26,769 bases of DNA from contig JAQUZG010000004.1 of NCBI GenBank assembly GCA_028691435.1, positions 7,416 to 34,184 of the forward strand, read 5' to 3'. The notes under the pieces were generated by a model. It saw only the letters and a program-made list of their open reading frames with translations, did not search any database and was not told the DNA's origin. Position numbers and translations under genes: made by a program. Shown here piece by piece: positions 6,043 to 14,821 of this stretch. The number at the start of each line of letters is the position of its first letter. The stretch's first letter is position 1. Origin of the DNA: Candidatus Iainarchaeum sp. GTDB lineage: Archaea; Iainarchaeota; Iainarchaeia; Iainarchaeales; JAAZKV01.

Positions 6043-8124
6043 ATGGAAACAGATATTTTACAGCTAGTTCTTACAAGAAACAATTTTAATTCATTTAATC
6101 CAATGCAACAAAAATACATTGATTTTGGATTTAATCAAAACGCAGTCATTAGTGCGCCAACAGCATCTGGAAAAACAATAACTGCTGAAATTTTTTTGCT
6201 TAATGAAGTGATAAATAAAAAAAAGAAAGTAATCTATACTTGTCCCCTTAGAGCACTAGCTAATGAACATTATTTAGATTTTAAAAAAAAATATCCTGAA
6301 ATAAAATTTTCTCTTTCTACTGGTGATTTAGATTCATCATCAACTTATTTAAAAAAATTTGATGTTATTTTTACAACATATGAAAAACTTGCATCTTTAT
6401 TAAGGCATAAATCAGAATGGTTAAATTTAGTTGGCGGGCTAATTATTGATGAAGTTCATGAAATTGATTCTGACAGAGGCCCAGTGCTTGAAGTTGCAAT
6501 TACTCAACTAAGAAATCAACTAAAAAATTTAGATTTGCTTGCGCTTAGTGCAACAATCCCTAATTCAAGTGAACTTGCAAAATGGTTAAATGCTAAATTA
6601 ATTGAAAGCGATTATCGTCCGACAAAATTAATTCAAGGAATATCAACGCAAGATTTAATTGAATATAATGATTTTTCAAAAGAAGATTTTGATATTGAAC
6701 AAAAAATAAATTTAACTTTTCAAAATAAAAATCAAATTTTAACTTTTTTAAATTCAAGAAAACGCGCAGAATCATATGCAAAAAAAATTACTTCAATAAC
6801 AAAAAATTTCTTAAATAAAAAAGAGTTAACTGATTTAAATTTTGCAAGCCAAAAAATACTTTCTGTTCTTGAACAACCCACTGAACAATGTCATACACTT
6901 GCAGATTGTGTAAAACAAGGTAGTGCATTTCACCATGCTGGATTATTAAATGAACAAAAAATAATTGTTGAAGAATTATTTAAAACTGGAAAAATAAAAA
7001 TTATTAGTGCGACAACAACAGTTGCAGCGGGAGTAAATTTACCTGCTGATTTAGTAATAATTCCATCCCCTTATAGATTTACAAAATTTGGTATGGATTT
7101 AATACCTGTTAGAGAATACAAACAAATGGTTGGAAGAAGTGGACGTCCAAAATATTCTACAGAAGGAAGAAGTATATTAAATGCAAATTCAGAAAAACAA
7201 AAAGAATTATTTTTAGAAAAATATGTTAATGGTGAAGTTGAAAAAATAACCTCTAAATTATCACAAATTTCTATTCTAAAAACACATGTGTTGGCTCTTA
7301 TTTCAACTGGGGAAATTTATAATGAAAAATCAATAAAATCATTTTTTGAAAAAACATTTTATGCAACTCAAGCATCAAGCATAAATGAGATTATTGACAA
7401 AGTTTTACAAATAATTACTGAATTAAAAGAATATGGTTTTGTTAAAGAATCAAATCAAACATATTCTCCAACATTGATTGGAAAAAGAGTTTCAGATTTA
7501 TTTTTAGATCCAGAAAGTGCATATAAAATAATTCAGGGATTAAAATCAAAAAAACCATTTACTGATTTATCTTATTTGTTTTTGTTTACAAAAGCAAATG
7601 AATTTTCTCCAAAATTTAATATTCCAAAACCTTTACTAAATCAAATACATCAAGAATATACTACTGAATTTGATATCCTTCCTTATTCTGAAGAAGAACT
7701 TTTATATGGGCAAGAAAATCTTGAATCTTATTATTCAGCATTAGTTTTAAAAGAATGGATTAGTGAAACAAAAGAACAAGATTTGTTTGAAAAATATAAT
7801 ATTTCTCCAGGTATTCTATTTAACAAAAACCAAATAATTGAATGGCTAGCTTATTCAATAGAAGAATTATCAAAATTAATTGAAATTGACAAACATATAA
7901 TTAATTCAAAAAAAATTGGACTTAGAATAAAATATGGGGTAAGATCAGAATTGTTACCTTTAATTGAACTAAAAGGAATTGGTAGAGTAAGAGCAAGAAA
8001 ATTATATTCTGCTGGAATAAAATCCATTAGTGACATAAAAAATAATTTTTCAAAAGTTGAATTAATTGTCGGAAAAAATATTTCTGACAATATAAAAAAA
8101 CAATTAAAATTAAAATTTGAATAA
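6043..8124 (+). CDS. Hel308-like superfamily 2 (Ski2-type) DNA helicase
   Basis: 693 residues from ATG 6043. The frame opens at 5983, but the extra 20 residues do not look like family sequence and GTGAT lies just before 6043. Helicase motifs are all visible: Q-like FNPMQQ (18-23), motif I APTASGKT (38-45), Ia CPLRALANE, motif II DEVH (136-139), III SAT (169-171), IV FLNSRKRAESYA, AFHHAGLLNEQK, V SATTTVAAGVNLP and VI QMVGRSGR (361-368). A winged-helix/ratchet region follows, and a helix-hairpin-helix close to the C-terminus (LIELKGIGRVRARKLYSAGI), typical of Hel308. This family unwinds 3'-5' and acts at stalled replication forks and in recombination. Length matches Hel308 (about 700). Confident for Hel308/Ski2-like; the precise ortholog would need a tree. 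Confidence 0.93.
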   Translation: METDILQLVLTRNNFNSFNPMQQKYIDFGFNQNAVISAPTASGKTITAEIFLLNEVINKKKKVIYTCPLRALANEHYLDFKKKYPEIKFSLSTGDLDSSSTYLKKFDVIFTTYEKLASLLRHKSEWLNLVGGLIIDEVHEIDSDRGPVLEVAITQLRNQLKNLDLLALSATIPNSSELAKWLNAKLIESDYRPTKLIQGISTQDLIEYNDFSKEDFDIEQKINLTFQNKNQILTFLNSRKRAESYAKKITSITKNFLNKKELTDLNFASQKILSVLEQPTEQCHTLADCVKQGSAFHHAGLLNEQKIIVEELFKTGKIKIISATTTVAAGVNLPADLVIIPSPYRFTKFGMDLIPVREYKQMVGRSGRPKYSTEGRSILNANSEKQKELFLEKYVNGEVEKITSKLSQISILKTHVLALISTGEIYNEKSIKSFFEKTFYATQASSINEIIDKVLQIITELKEYGFVKESNQTYSPTLIGKRVSDLFLDPESAYKIIQGLKSKKPFTDLSYLFLFTKANEFSPKFNIPKPLLNQIHQEYTTEFDILPYSEEELLYGQENLESYYSALVLKEWISETKEQDLFEKYNISPGILFNKNQIIEWLAYSIEELSKLIEIDKHIINSKKIGLRIKYGVRSELLPLIELKGIGRVRARKLYSAGIKSISDIKNNFSKVELIVGKNISDNIKKQLKLKFE

Positions 8125-8261
8125 ATATTGCAAATCAGATTATTTTTCATTAATTATTCAATTTTTTATATTAATTTCATTTTTTTTCAAAATTTTACTC
8201 TAAAAATTAACTTTTATATACTATTGAGTTGTTATTATTTATATATTATTTAGTGAATTAT

Positions 8262-11200
8262 ATGTCAAACAAGTTAATTGAAAAATTAAAACAAATTTAT
8301 TTCTACTTTGAAAATATTTGGTATGCAATACTTGATAAAATAAATTCAAAAATTCCAATATATAAAATAATTGATCCAGTGGATGAAATTGTTCCATCTT
8401 TTGTAATTTTTATTTTATCAACTTTTTTAATAGTTTTATTAATTTTTTATTTAATTCAATTTAATTCAGTTTATGAATTAACTTTTATTACAAAAGATAA
8501 TACTTCTAAAGAATTAATTTCAGGAGTGAATTTATCTGGAGTAATTAACGATACTGATTTTACAAGTGTAACAAAAAACGGAATTTCAATAGTTACTGCT
8601 ACAGGAATTGGAAAAAATATTTATCAAGTTGGCGGGGATATACTTTTTGGTAATTTAAATCCAGAAGTAAATGGAAAAATAACTGCAAAAAAATCAGGGT
8701 ATAAAGAAATAAAAAATCAAAAATTTTCTGATACAAACAATGTTTTGTTATTGGCAAAAGATACAAATGACATTTGTACAAATTGTTTTGATAAGGTAAC
8801 AATAAATCTAATTGACTCAAAATCTTACAACCTAATAATTTCCGATTCTAGTTATATTGAATTTTATTGTAAAAACAAAAATGATGAATCAAAAAAAATA
8901 ATGGATGATGCAGATGGAAGTTTAGATGGAAAATTTGTTTTAAATAATTCTAATTGTCAATTTGTAGTTTCAAAAGCATATTCTATAAATCACAATCAAA
9001 CTGTTGTTTCAAAAGAAGTATTAACTCAAAATTTTGATATAGTTTTGACTCCAAAACAACAAACAAATTATGGAAAATTATTTGTTGAAGTTAAAGATAA
9101 ATCAGACAATTCAGTAATTAAAAATATTTCAGTTGTTCTTGGATTAAAAGGTATGACACAAAATGTTGTTGGACAAACTGACAATACAGGAATTTTTATA
9201 AATGAAAAATTAACTGTTGGGGTATATTCTATAAATATTCTAGATTCAAATTATTTGCTTGAAGAAGGTAGTCAAGAAATAGAAATTAAAAAAGATGAAC
9301 AAACAAAAATAACTTTATTCGTAAAAAAAATAAACCCTTCTGAAAATCAATGTATTAATTTTGTAATTTATGACGGAAATATAATTACAAATGGCGAATT
9401 TAATTTATATAAATTTTTAAAAAATTCTGATGCTAATTTATATTCTATAAGAAACTTATTTTTAAAATTTGATAATGAAAATAATTATTTTTATTATTGT
9501 GGGCCAGAATTAAATAAAGCAACAAATATTGGAATAGTTAAAAGTACAATATATGCCTCAAATTATGTTTCTCAAGTTTTTGAACCAACTCTTTGCGATG
9601 TAAATTTAAGCTCTAATTCTTATAATCAAAAACCTCTTTGTGCACCTGAAATTATTACTGTTACAAAAGCAAACCAAACAAACAGTGGTATTGGAAAAAT
9701 AAAAACAACTTATTCTGATTATAATTATGTTTTACCAAAAGCAGATACGTCATTGTTACAACAAATTGAACTTCCTGGAGGAAATGTATTTGTTACATTA
9801 TCAAGTTTTGAAAAAGGAAAATTGACTAACTCTAATGGGTTGTTTGATTACAATTGGTTAGCAGAAAATAATTATATTGGATTAGCAAGATATCATAATA
9901 GCATAGTTTTTGAATCTGACAAAAATTATGTTGATTTTAATAAAAATGCAATATTACCAATTAATTTAAATTTAGGAGTAAATAGTTTAAAAATAAAATT
10001 AATTGATGCGAGTACAAATGGAGAAATCCAAAATGGAACAATAAGTATATTTGAAGAATCAAATAATTTATTTAATTTAAGTCAAACACTAAATTTAATT
10101 GATGAAAATAATTATTATAATTCAAGAGGATTTATTATTGGTTCAAACTTGAAAATAGTTGCTACTTCTCAAAACTATGTACAAAATAATTTGTTTATTG
10201 AAGTTAATGATAGTAATACTGAATACAAAATAAAATTATATCCAAAATCAATGATTGAAAACGAAGAAGATGTGGCTGGATTAAAAGGAAGAATTGCAAT
10301 ATTTTTTGATAAGCTTTATTTAATTGAAGATGATCCATTCACTGGAATTTCAAATGCATCTACAATTGAACCAAATACTGAATATAAATTAAAATTTGAT
10401 ATAATAATTGATAAAAATGATATAAATTATACTGACTTAATGTCTTTTGCACGAATTGATTTATTAAATGCAAAACTAGATGAAACTTATGGTATTAATT
10501 ATACACAAACTTCAAACACAATAAATAATCTATCAGCTTGTTTAAATAATTCTCTTGATTTAAATTTAAACAAACACGATTTAAATTATTATTTTTCTTT
10601 AAATTGTGTTTCAACAACAAACAAAATACATGCTGGAGTTAAATGGGCTGATGTAAATAACTTAGAAAAGGGAACATATTCATTTTATATTCAATTTACA
10701 ACTATGTCTGATAATAATTTACAAGTTTCATTTAGAGCAAAATCAAATTTTTCAGATAGAAATTTTGCTGAAACAAAATTAAAAAAAGTAATTTCAAAAA
10801 ATGGTCAATTAGTTGAATGTGTGGATGACTTATGCACTATTCCAAATTCGTTTTTCTTAAATTTAAATACGAATTTAAATCAAAAGGTTTATAGTTTTAC
10901 AACTAATTTAAACAAATCTTTTGATTCAATTAAATTAGATAATCAAAATAAAATTGATGCTAATCTTACTCTAATTAACAATACTGGAAAAAATCTAAAT
11001 TTAGGAAAAATAACAATTTATTCAACAAACATATTTGATTCATCAAACATTTCTTCAACAGCTAATTCAACAGGGTATTTATCTTTTTCAAAAAATGCAC
11101 AAGATTTCAACAAATTACAAATAAATTCAATAAACATTAATAATGGAGAAAAAACTATTATTCAATTTAATATTTCTTCAAATTTACTAAAAGCATCATC

Positions 11201-13121
11201 TTATTTAATTGTTTTATTTGAAATTGATGGTGACAGTTATGGTGGAAAAATTATTGTTCAAAGCCAAGGATATTTAGTTAGTTTAGATGCTGAATTATTA
11301 CCAAATGTTCCAAATCAAAATTTTGATGGAGCATTTTATTCTAAATCTATATTAAATTCATCAACACCAAATTTAAATTTACTAACAATTAAAGAAGATA
11401 TTAATTGTGACAATATTTTTGAAAACACAATTGTTTTAAATGATTTTAACCCAAAAAATTATTTTACTACTAAATTAAACAATATTTATATTTCACAAAA
11501 GGATTGTGTAAAAATAACTCCAATATTTTCAAATGATTTTTCAGATAGTGAAATAACTATTTATGCAAAAAGATCTGGTCAAGATCAAGAATTAGCTTGT
11601 TTAGATGTTGTTGAAAATGAAAATCCTGATAATGTTTATGCAAAATTTGGTGAAGAAAAAAAACTAACTGTAATAAACAATTGTGATACAAATATGTTAA
11701 TTTACTTATTATCTGATTTAAAATGTACTCAATTAAATAATGCTGATTGTTCAATATATCATAATCTAGAACCAAATGGTAATTATGAATACCTAATAAC
11801 TGCTCAAAACAATGATTATAATCCTAATATTACTTCACCAAATTTTTCAGATATCCTTGGATTATTTCCAGTTTATATAAAAGCAAAAAAAACAAATTCA
11901 GCAAAGCCTTTTGCAATTGCTGATTCAATAGATTTTCATATATCTAATGATAATCAATGCTTTTCAATAAACAAAGATTATTTTGATTTTTATGGTAATG
12001 GAATTAATCATAACTATTTACCATTCACATTAACTAACAAGTGTAATGAAGAGACTTATCGTCCATTTAATTTACCAATAATAAATGTTGATTTGTTTGG
12101 ATATGATATTGAAAAAACACAATTAAGTGGATTAGAAACATTTACAGCTTTACTTAATATTTCAGGATCATCCTATACTTCAAATTCAATTGTAAATAGA
12201 ATTCAAAATGTTGTAGGATTACAGCAAAAAATATTTGCATTTGACACAAACCAAGAAATAATTGTTGATGCTGGACATAATATTAAGAAATACTCTCCAC
12301 TTTCATTTACTTTTGATACTAATAAATTAATTGAAATTTATGGTGACACATATAATGATAGAAGATTCCAAGTAAACATAATTGATTTAAATAATTTATT
12401 TTATGGAAAAAATATGACTGATTTTGTAAAATATGGTGTAAAAATAGATGGGAATATAAAATTGAATTATGTTGATGGGACATCAGATATAATAAATACA
12501 AATTTAAATAATTTTGATTTTGATAGTGGTGGTGTTCCGGTTTGTTTAAATGAAAATAATTGTGAAGTAATAACAAATCCTGAAAATGAAAATATGTTTG
12601 GTCAAGATAATTATATTTCGCAAGTAATTTATTTTGATGTACCATTACAAACAGTAAATAAAAAAATAAAATCAATAGATATTAACTTTTTGGGCGATTT
12701 AAACTCAAACTATTTATATTTTATTTTAACAAAATTTGTTGATTTTAATAAAACTGAAATTGTATTAACTCCATCTCAATCAGCTGTATATTCACAATAT
12801 TCTTTAGGACAATTTAACATATCAAAAGATGGAGTAGTGCACACTATAAAACCCGTATCGGAATTATTAGCTAGGGTGAACTTGTCAACAAACAATTTAT
12901 CTAATGTAAAAACATTTGATATTAATTCATCTAATCCAAAAATTGAAGTTTTTATTAGTAATGGATATTTAAAAGCTAAATATGTTGGAACAAACAAAAC
13001 TTATTTAGGAAATAGTGATTTAAATTTAATTAAAATTAAGGGCCAAGGAAATTCATATGGCTATGTTGAAATAACTGATTATGTTAGAAAAGAAGATGAA
13101 AGAGCGAGTGTAAATAAATAG
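8262..13121 (+). CDS. Giant N-terminally anchored surface protein
   Basis: 1619 residues from ATG 8262, placed by a TATA-like run about 24 bases upstream; an upstream TTG (8229) is possible. Topology: about 44 cytosolic residues, one membrane segment (about 45-67, VPSFVIFILSTFLIVLLIFYL), then some 1,550 exported residues with many N-x-S/T sequons. Successive beta-sandwich-like modules follow. At least two look like carboxypeptidase-regulatory/PEGA-type domains (YELTFITKDNTSKELISGV; GKLFVEVKDKSDNSVIKN followed by a TDNTGIF turn). Scattered cysteine pairs (such as DICTNC) suggest disulfides. No catalytic motif, LPXTG or C-terminal anchor is seen. It is the first gene of a tightly spaced operon with two further exported proteins. 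A structural or adhesive surface role is inferred; the family is not recognised. Confidence 0.85.
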   Translation: MSNKLIEKLKQIYFYFENIWYAILDKINSKIPIYKIIDPVDEIVPSFVIFILSTFLIVLLIFYLIQFNSVYELTFITKDNTSKELISGVNLSGVINDTDFTSVTKNGISIVTATGIGKNIYQVGGDILFGNLNPEVNGKITAKKSGYKEIKNQKFSDTNNVLLLAKDTNDICTNCFDKVTINLIDSKSYNLIISDSSYIEFYCKNKNDESKKIMDDADGSLDGKFVLNNSNCQFVVSKAYSINHNQTVVSKEVLTQNFDIVLTPKQQTNYGKLFVEVKDKSDNSVIKNISVVLGLKGMTQNVVGQTDNTGIFINEKLTVGVYSINILDSNYLLEEGSQEIEIKKDEQTKITLFVKKINPSENQCINFVIYDGNIITNGEFNLYKFLKNSDANLYSIRNLFLKFDNENNYFYYCGPELNKATNIGIVKSTIYASNYVSQVFEPTLCDVNLSSNSYNQKPLCAPEIITVTKANQTNSGIGKIKTTYSDYNYVLPKADTSLLQQIELPGGNVFVTLSSFEKGKLTNSNGLFDYNWLAENNYIGLARYHNSIVFESDKNYVDFNKNAILPINLNLGVNSLKIKLIDASTNGEIQNGTISIFEESNNLFNLSQTLNLIDENNYYNSRGFIIGSNLKIVATSQNYVQNNLFIEVNDSNTEYKIKLYPKSMIENEEDVAGLKGRIAIFFDKLYLIEDDPFTGISNASTIEPNTEYKLKFDIIIDKNDINYTDLMSFARIDLLNAKLDETYGINYTQTSNTINNLSACLNNSLDLNLNKHDLNYYFSLNCVSTTNKIHAGVKWADVNNLEKGTYSFYIQFTTMSDNNLQVSFRAKSNFSDRNFAETKLKKVISKNGQLVECVDDLCTIPNSFFLNLNTNLNQKVYSFTTNLNKSFDSIKLDNQNKIDANLTLINNTGKNLNLGKITIYSTNIFDSSNISSTANSTGYLSFSKNAQDFNKLQINSININNGEKTIIQFNISSNLLKASSYLIVLFEIDGDSYGGKIIVQSQGYLVSLDAELLPNVPNQNFDGAFYSKSILNSSTPNLNLLTIKEDINCDNIFENTIVLNDFNPKNYFTTKLNNIYISQKDCVKITPIFSNDFSDSEITIYAKRSGQDQELACLDVVENENPDNVYAKFGEEKKLTVINNCDTNMLIYLLSDLKCTQLNNADCSIYHNLEPNGNYEYLITAQNNDYNPNITSPNFSDILGLFPVYIKAKKTNSAKPFAIADSIDFHISNDNQCFSINKDYFDFYGNGINHNYLPFTLTNKCNEETYRPFNLPIINVDLFGYDIEKTQLSGLETFTALLNISGSSYTSNSIVNRIQNVVGLQQKIFAFDTNQEIIVDAGHNIKKYSPLSFTFDTNKLIEIYGDTYNDRRFQVNIIDLNNLFYGKNMTDFVKYGVKIDGNIKLNYVDGTSDIINTNLNNFDFDSGGVPVCLNENNCEVITNPENENMFGQDNYISQVIYFDVPLQTVNKKIKSIDINFLGDLNSNYLYFILTKFVDFNKTEIVLTPSQSAVYSQYSLGQFNISKDGVVHTIKPVSELLARVNLSTNNLSNVKTFDINSSNPKIEVFISNGYLKAKYVGTNKTYLGNSDLNLIKIKGQGNSYGYVEITDYVRKEDERASVNK

Positions 13122-13129
13122 GTGATATA

Positions 13130-14821
13130 ATGGGGCTAAAAGAAAATATTTTAATTATTAGTATTATTTTTTGTTTTTTAACTATTCCTGTATTTTCGCA
13201 AGCTATTTCAAATTATCAAAATACCTTTTGGCAAGGATCTATAAACGTAATTTTTGATAAAGATAATTTTTCAGAAAATGAAAACATAACTGGGAAAATA
13301 ATTTTATCTAATAGTGAAGATTATCCTTTGCTTAATGGAACAATTGTATTAAATATTTCACAAGGTACTTTTTCTTATCCTTCACAATTATCTGATTCTG
13401 ATAATATCTTAGATTATTCTAAAATTAATAACATTTATGTTTCTGCAAATTCAATAAAAGAAATTAATTTTAATTTACCTAATAAAAGTTCTGGAAAATA
13501 TAGATTAGATATTTATGCGTGGGTAATGAAATCCAACTTAATTGGATCTGATTCAATTTATGTAAGTCCAGTATCTAAAGAATTTACTGTAAATAACTCC
13601 CCTATTGATTACTCACAAGTAAAAATATTGCGAACAAAAACAAATTTTAATAATGTTGTTGGTCCGGTTGGATTTGCAACTAAAACAAATGAAAAATATT
13701 TTGGAAAAATATTTATACAAAATGATTCAAATCTAAAATTAAATGACTTAACTCTTGAAATACAAATTTGTGATTGGTCTGTTGCATTTTGTGATTCTAA
13801 TAATTTATTTTCAAAATCAATAACTAATATTGGATTGAATTCTAATGAAGCTAAATCAATTGATGTTAATTTAATTTCACCATTATTGCCTAGTGCATAT
13901 GAAATAAAAATGATTTTAAAAGATTCTAAAAAAATTTATTCAATTTATAGTAGTAGAATGATTGTCATTGGGCCAACAGCAAAAATTAGAAAAATTTATA
14001 TTGATGGAATTGGAACAAATAATTATTCATTAAATACGATTTATGCTGGAAGTCCTGATCATTTTACATATCCAATATTTGAAAACTTTACTATTGAAAC
14101 AGAAGTATATTCTTCATCAAGTTCAAAAAAATATGCTGAACAAATATCTTCAATAAAAACAAATGAACTTTTTAGTTATAAATTGAATATTGATGAAAAG
14201 CAATTTGACAAAATTTGTCAAAGAATAAAACAGGATAATGTTGTTTATGATGAAGAATGTTTTAGTGTGCCGCTTAATGATCTTGAAAATGAATATTCTT
14301 TGCGTTATCCAAAAGTTGTTGATGTAAATTATATTTATACTGAATCATCAAATAATTTACAAATAAATTTATCAAAAGAAATAAACATCAATGGGAAAAT
14401 AACTATTTTTGATGATAGTGATTTTGTTATTGAAGAAATGATAATCGATTCAAAAAATTTTTCTAAGTCTTATACAGTTAAAAAATCAAATTTAACTTTA
14501 GTTATTGATGATTATGATGCAAAAAAACAATTAATTTATACTATTGAAGCAGCAAAAGAAAATAATTTAGTAAATGAAATTGATGTAAACAAGATTGAAA
14601 ATTTAACTTATTGTAAAGGTCAAATTTGTGGTGAAAATACAGTTTGTTCCAAAGACACTATTGATTCAATAGAAGGTAAATGTTGTACTAGTGAATGTAT
14701 TAGTGTAATTGAGGGAAATACACTTGACTTAATTACAATTCCATTAATTTTATTTGTTGCAATAATCATTTTAATTATTTCAATATTAATATTTGTATCA
14801 ATATTAAAGAGGAGAGAATAA
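13130..14821 (+). CDS. Exported protein with Cys-rich stalk and C-terminal membrane anchor
   Basis: 563 residues. A GGTGAT site (13121-13126) whose first base is the last base of the previous stop codon fixes ATG 13130 and implies coupling. The N-terminus is a signal peptide (ILIISIIFCFLTIPVFSQA). The ectodomain begins with a CARDB/NEW3-like beta domain (NVIFDKDNFSENENITGKII) and continues with similar modules. Close to the C-terminus, about 490-525, six cysteines cluster (YCKGQICGENTVC; KCCTSEC), a probable disulfide-knotted stalk. A membrane segment follows (LITIPLILFVAIIILIISIL), then KRRE, so the C-terminus is cytosolic. Topology is opposite to that of the gene before it. Function unknown; it may anchor or gate the neighbouring giant protein. 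Confidence 0.82.
   Translation: MGLKENILIISIIFCFLTIPVFSQAISNYQNTFWQGSINVIFDKDNFSENENITGKIILSNSEDYPLLNGTIVLNISQGTFSYPSQLSDSDNILDYSKINNIYVSANSIKEINFNLPNKSSGKYRLDIYAWVMKSNLIGSDSIYVSPVSKEFTVNNSPIDYSQVKILRTKTNFNNVVGPVGFATKTNEKYFGKIFIQNDSNLKLNDLTLEIQICDWSVAFCDSNNLFSKSITNIGLNSNEAKSIDVNLISPLLPSAYEIKMILKDSKKIYSIYSSRMIVIGPTAKIRKIYIDGIGTNNYSLNTIYAGSPDHFTYPIFENFTIETEVYSSSSSKKYAEQISSIKTNELFSYKLNIDEKQFDKICQRIKQDNVVYDEECFSVPLNDLENEYSLRYPKVVDVNYIYTESSNNLQINLSKEININGKITIFDDSDFVIEEMIIDSKNFSKSYTVKKSNLTLVIDDYDAKKQLIYTIEAAKENNLVNEIDVNKIENLTYCKGQICGENTVCSKDTIDSIEGKCCTSECISVIEGNTLDLITIPLILFVAIIILIISILIFVSILKRRE

Noticed and set aside
12319..12675. 118-codon minus-strand open frame inside the giant surface protein gene
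   Set aside because: Its product is low-complexity (runs of Leu, His, Tyr, Asn), has no ribosome site or promoter, and mirrors the codon bias of the real plus-strand gene. Other internal antisense frames (such as 3131-3448, 8599-8820, 11557-11775) were dropped for the same reason.
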